From Flavobacterium sp. (GTDB taxonomy: Bacteria > Bacteroidota > Bacteroidia > Flavobacteriales > Flavobacteriaceae), in NCBI RefSeq assembly GCF_020217025.1, contig NZ_JAIWOF010000003.1, positions 1-10,000 on the forward strand: a stretch of DNA of 10,000 nucleotides. The letters are read 5' to 3'. Positions 6,141-10,000 of this stretch are shown one piece after another. The position numbers and the translations under genes were made by a program. A model generated the notes under the pieces. The model was not told the DNA's origin and made no database searches. It saw nothing but the letters and a program-made list of their open reading frames with translations. Numbering within the stretch: position 1 is the stretch's first letter; each line of letters begins with the position of its first letter.

Positions 6141-8075
6141 TTATTTCTTAATTAAAATAATTTTATCAGTTTGCTTACTAATCATTTCTTTAAAAAGTGA
6201 TTTTAAAATTTCGTAGTCTTCTGGAGTAATAATTGTGCTATTAATCTCTATACTTGATGATATTTGAATTAAATCATTGGTTACTGAAGTATTAAAATTA
6301 TAAACAAGTTCTCCTTTAGGTGTTTTATATATAATTGAAGAAGGAAAATATTCAATTTTATAATTTTCTGGCACTTTAAGAGAAATATTATAATTTATTT
6401 TTTGAAGAAAATCAAATTCAATTGGATAACTTCTTTTTTCAGATTTAAAAGGATTTTTATTCATTTCCATAAATAATAATGGTGAAATATATAATTTTTC
6501 CCCTATTATTTCTACTAAATTATCACTAAAAAATGAATAGGTTAAATTAATTGGCTTAGAATTTTCATTTTTTATTGTTAAATCTTCTATTTCAGTTCCA
6601 TCGTAATCTTTTTCAATTTTTTCAATCAATGATTGATTACTTAAATTTGCATACTTCTCTCTAAACAAAAAAGCTAAATATTCCGTTGAGACTTCTCGTA
6701 CTTTTCCTTTAATATTTGTATCATCGACTATATCAGCTAGAATTGTAATGTTTTTTATTGAATATTTATTCGGCTCTAAACTTATTTCTTTACTAGTACC
6801 ATTTGGCATAAGCATTCTACCTGACCAGTTTAAAACTTTTAAAGGAAGAATATTAGGCAAAGAATTTTTATTTGTTGCATCTAAAAGAACTACATTTTCA
6901 TCGCCACTTAATTTTACTCCTACAATTACATAGTTGAAAGCCGATCGACTTGGAAATATAGCAATACCATTTGATCTTGTACTAACTATTATTGGATTCG
7001 CATCAAGACCTGCATATCGTAACATTGCAACCAACATTAAATTAATATCCGCACTATTTCCAACTTTTTCTTTAAATGCTTTTTTTACACCTTTTTCACA
7101 ATTATAACTATTGTTCTCGTTCCATACCATTTTATTTTGAACATATTGGAATATTTTATCTAACCTATCTTTTGGTGAAGCAATATCTTTTATCAAAACT
7201 TGAATCTCTTCTTCAAAATAAGACTTAAAATTTAATTCTCTACCAAAATTATCATTATCATAAATAGATTTTGAAACGTCATCCCAACTGAGTGACATGT
7301 TTTGAAATGGTTTATTTGGATAGTTAATAGATGCTAATTCATATTTTAAAACTGACGTATAATTATTGATATTTCTAACAAATTCTTCACCTTTAATAGG
7401 CATAATATCTTGCGCTGAATATGAATATTTTGTGCTATTGAAGTCTAACGAAGTAATAATTTTTTCCTCCGTAGAAATTTTTTCAAATCCAGCAATAACA
7501 GTTCTATATCTAAAATATTCAGGAATATATACTTCGTATCTAACACTATTTACAGGAATTTCATGCTGAAAATGCCAATCATTAAAATTTGATATATAAG
7601 GAGAAACTATTTTGTAGCTAAATTCGATAATGGAACCCTCTCTTACAGCTGGAAATGTTATTTTCTTTAAATTCCATTTATCATTTACTTCTTCTTTAAA
7701 CTCACTTTCAGACTTCAACTTGGTTTTTTCAACTTTACTACCCACTAAATTGTAAGTATATGCATCATAAACATAAACTTCTTCTTTTCCATTGCCTCCC
7801 ACAAAATAGGGTATTTCTTGATTTGCAAATTTAAAACCTTCTTTCTTATATATTTTAATTTTTACTTCAACCTCAGTAGTTATTTCCCAAAAACCATCTC
7901 GGGTTAAAGTAAAATTTGTTTTTCCTTTTTTAAAAAGATATGCAGCAGATGATGATGAGTCAATTGGATGCACACTTTGTTTTAATTCATCTACAGTTAC
8001 TTCACCTAATTTTAATTTTTGTGTAAAACCTAATTGAAAAATCAGTAATAGAGAGATAATCGAAATATTTTTCAC
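6141..8075 (-). CDS. DUF3857 protein with degenerate transglutaminase domain
   Basis: A 644-residue secreted protein. Residues 1-19 are a signal peptide ending GFTQ. An N-terminal beta-rich DUF3857 region (about 50-220) contains VREGSIIEFSYKI (144-156). A transglutaminase-like core follows (about 300-400), including IFQYVQNKMVW, and a beta-rich C-terminal domain (about 430-615). In the core, the position of the nucleophilic Cys is Ser341 (GNSADINLMLVAMLRYAGL), the His position is Asn381 (FNYVIVGV), and only the acid Asp399 (LLDAT) remains. It is therefore probably not a protease or transglutaminase and may act as a binding or scaffold partner. The start is GTG (8075-8073); it puts the signal peptide in the right place and follows the upstream gene's stop by five bases. 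The function of the DUF3857 family is not established. Confidence 0.85.
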   Translation of the reverse strand: MKNISIISLLLIFQLGFTQKLKLGEVTVDELKQSVHPIDSSSSAAYLFKKGKTNFTLTRDGFWEITTEVEVKIKIYKKEGFKFANQEIPYFVGGNGKEEVYVYDAYTYNLVGSKVEKTKLKSESEFKEEVNDKWNLKKITFPAVREGSIIEFSYKIVSPYISNFNDWHFQHEIPVNSVRYEVYIPEYFRYRTVIAGFEKISTEEKIITSLDFNSTKYSYSAQDIMPIKGEEFVRNINNYTSVLKYELASINYPNKPFQNMSLSWDDVSKSIYDNDNFGRELNFKSYFEEEIQVLIKDIASPKDRLDKIFQYVQNKMVWNENNSYNCEKGVKKAFKEKVGNSADINLMLVAMLRYAGLDANPIIVSTRSNGIAIFPSRSAFNYVIVGVKLSGDENVVLLDATNKNSLPNILPLKVLNWSGRMLMPNGTSKEISLEPNKYSIKNITILADIVDDTNIKGKVREVSTEYLAFLFREKYANLSNQSLIEKIEKDYDGTEIEDLTIKNENSKPINLTYSFFSDNLVEIIGEKLYISPLLFMEMNKNPFKSEKRSYPIEFDFLQKINYNISLKVPENYKIEYFPSSIIYKTPKGELVYNFNTSVTNDLIQISSSIEINSTIITPEDYEILKSLFKEMISKQTDKIILIKK

Positions 8076-8080
8076 TTTTT

Positions 8081-9970
8081 TTATTTTAAAATTAATAACA
8101 TCTTATTGTTTTCACTTCTGGCAACTAACTCTCTAAATTTTCTGTAACTTTCATATTTATCTGCAGCATAATATCCACTTTTTATTAAAAGTTTACGTTT
8201 ATAAATTACATTGTTACCATTTACTTCTATTTTACAAATATAATTTCCAAACTCATTGCTTACATTTTGCTCATTAGGTACTGAATCTACTTTGTAATTA
8301 CTAGGAATTGTTATAATTGATTCATCTTCATAACAAAAGCCTCTTTCTATTTCAAAAGGAATTTTTCTATCCTTATGTTTTTTAGGAACGAATGAAAATT
8401 GATTGATACAATTTACCGCCACAATTATTTTATCTTGATTTGGTTTTACAAAATCGTTTGATTCAAATTCAACAATTTCGTTTAACTCTAAATTTTTACT
8501 ATCATCTTCAATTATAGCTTTGGTTATTTTTTTTTCGCTAATTACATTAAAATAATCGGCATAGTATTTTTTTATATTATCATTATTAGACTTTTTTAAA
8601 ACCAACTTATTATCATAAATAATTCCTTTTGAATTAATTACAACACTACACTTAACACTATTATCATCATTTAGAGTTACTTTTGAAGTTGTTTTTTGGT
8701 AATTTTGCTCATTTAAAAATGCTTTTGTTTTAACAATTTTAGAAGCTTCACCAGACACTAATAACACCTTTCTATCATCTGTAAAATCACCTTGAAAGCC
8801 AAAAGGAAGAGTTTGACTAGTACACTCAAGCCATGTAATATTATCATTTACATCTGGAATACCTAGTATTACGTGATTCCCTTGCATAGAAACAAAATCC
8901 TCAACTATATCTCGCTTTTGATCATCACCATAAACCACAGCGTAATAAGACGGGATATTAAATTTTTTTAATAACGATCTTGTATAATTAGTTAGTGCTT
9001 TACAATCTCCATAACCTAATCGATCAACATCTCTTGCTAGCATGGGTTTCCAACCTCCTATTCCTAATTGTATACTTACGTATCGTGTTTTATTTTGTAC
9101 ATATTCATAAATTATTTTAGCCTTTTTCAAATTATCACTTTCATTACCAATCAATTTTGCTAATGCTAATTGAGTGGTCACTGGAATTTCCTCTGTATCG
9201 CTTAACAATACATCATGCATCCATTTTCCAAATACTTCCCAACTCTCTGCGCTACCTTCTACACCCTCAATCTGAAATTTATTAAGTCCAAAAATTACAT
9301 ATGGTGTAAACTTACTTAAAGATGGTGCTAATTCTTCCTTACGAAATGCTTTAAAATTTTTTATGGAATACAAAAGACTCCCTTTAGATTCTATTTTTAG
9401 TACTTTATCATCAAAATTAAATTCCTTAGACTTTAATTTCACATCAGATGCATATTGTATATTTATTGAAGAATTTAGTATGCTAACATAAAAATCTTCA
9501 ATTGGATTCCAACTAGGAACAAAAGCTGTATTCGAAGTGGAAATTTCACTTTGATAAACCATTGTAAAAGGGAATTTTACAGGAGTATAATCTAAATATA
9601 AAACTCTATTATCAGTTATTATAGAACCTTCACTTACAGAATTTTCTTTAAAATCTTTTCGTTTTATTTTTTTAATTTCTGAACCAAAAGCATCATAAAT
9701 CGTCGCTTCTATATTTATTATAGAAGTAGAATTATCCATATACTCATAGGCGTTCATATTCTTTAAACCTAATTCATTAAATACAGTTATTACTCGATAT
9801 TTTCTGACAACCATTGAATTATAGCTCGAAAAAATAATTACGGTTTTATTATTTTTTATAACAGCATTTGCATTCTCTTTAATACTATCTGGAAAAACAG
9901 CAAAAAGATTTTCTTGAGAATAAATTGAAAATGAAAATAAAAAAAGGATTAGTAAGAATATTTTTTTCAT
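8081..9970 (-). CDS. DUF3857 protein with intact transglutaminase-like triad
   Basis: A 629-residue secreted protein. Residues 1-19 form a signal peptide with cleavage after SQ. DUF3857 spans about 45-225, with a transglutaminase-like domain at about 265-390 and a beta-rich C-terminal domain from about 425. The core reads YVQNKTRYVSIQLGIGGW (290-307) then DRLGYGDCKALTNY, giving the nucleophile Cys323. His366 lies in QGNHVILG and the acid is Glu382 in WLECTSQ. The triad thus appears complete, with Glu in place of the usual Asp. Such domains can be cysteine peptidases or acyl-transferring enzymes; the substrate is unknown. The ATG at 9970 is supported by the signal peptide. Only 30 bases of upstream sequence are in the window and no TAnnTTTG box is visible there, so the operon promoter probably lies outside. 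Confidence 0.88.
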   Translation of the reverse strand: MKKIFLLILFLFSFSIYSQENLFAVFPDSIKENANAVIKNNKTVIIFSSYNSMVVRKYRVITVFNELGLKNMNAYEYMDNSTSIINIEATIYDAFGSEIKKIKRKDFKENSVSEGSIITDNRVLYLDYTPVKFPFTMVYQSEISTSNTAFVPSWNPIEDFYVSILNSSINIQYASDVKLKSKEFNFDDKVLKIESKGSLLYSIKNFKAFRKEELAPSLSKFTPYVIFGLNKFQIEGVEGSAESWEVFGKWMHDVLLSDTEEIPVTTQLALAKLIGNESDNLKKAKIIYEYVQNKTRYVSIQLGIGGWKPMLARDVDRLGYGDCKALTNYTRSLLKKFNIPSYYAVVYGDDQKRDIVEDFVSMQGNHVILGIPDVNDNITWLECTSQTLPFGFQGDFTDDRKVLLVSGEASKIVKTKAFLNEQNYQKTTSKVTLNDDNSVKCSVVINSKGIIYDNKLVLKKSNNDNIKKYYADYFNVISEKKITKAIIEDDSKNLELNEIVEFESNDFVKPNQDKIIVAVNCINQFSFVPKKHKDRKIPFEIERGFCYEDESIITIPSNYKVDSVPNEQNVSNEFGNYICKIEVNGNNVIYKRKLLIKSGYYAADKYESYRKFRELVARSENNKMLLILK

Positions 9971-10000
9971 TGTGTTTACTCTTTATTTTTTGTGTCTATA

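Overview
The window looks like a chromosomal segment of a member of the Flavobacteriaceae, probably Flavobacterium or a close relative. It is strongly AT-rich and AT-rich codons dominate. Secreted proteins have short signal peptides ending in Q (AQ, GQ, TQ, SQ). Shine-Dalgarno sequences are essentially absent, and the promoter-like boxes match the Bacteroidota -7 consensus TAnnTTTG. Genus level is inference; no rRNA or tRNA gene is present to confirm it.

Layout. Bases 1-332 (minus) hold the N-terminus of a secreted fibronectin-III-like protein that runs off the left edge. A divergent intergenic region (333-537) carries a promoter candidate for each side and a repeated CGTTAA core. Bases 538-4144 (plus) encode a two-gene signalling unit: a LytS-type histidine kinase with a periplasmic beta-propeller and Y_Y_Y sensor, then, one base later, a LytTR-type response regulator. 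Everything from 4141 to 9970 is on the minus strand and reads right to left: two secreted DUF3857/transglutaminase-fold proteins (8081-9970, then 6141-8075), a MazG-like pyrophosphohydrolase (5813-6139), an SMR-family exporter (5394-5720) and EPSP synthase aroA (4141-5394). Spacings of 5, 1, 92 and -1 bases suggest two tightly packed units separated by one 92-base gap. The regulator and aroA converge and overlap by four bases at their stop codons.

The most unusual feature is a cluster of heptanucleotide tandem repeats confined to about 1.3 kb (4514-5815). Four arrays with different units lie inside the aroA reading frame, each in a predicted loop or terminus of the enzyme and each in a strand orientation that stays open in all three reading phases. 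Two more arrays of related A/G-rich heptamers sit in the 92-base gap as the two arms of a 33-base imperfect inverted repeat. The genes themselves belong to known families; I see no phage, insertion sequence, CRISPR array or recognisable defence system. A second point of interest is the pair of DUF3857 proteins, one with an intact Cys-His-acid triad and its neighbour with Ser and Asn at the Cys and His positions.
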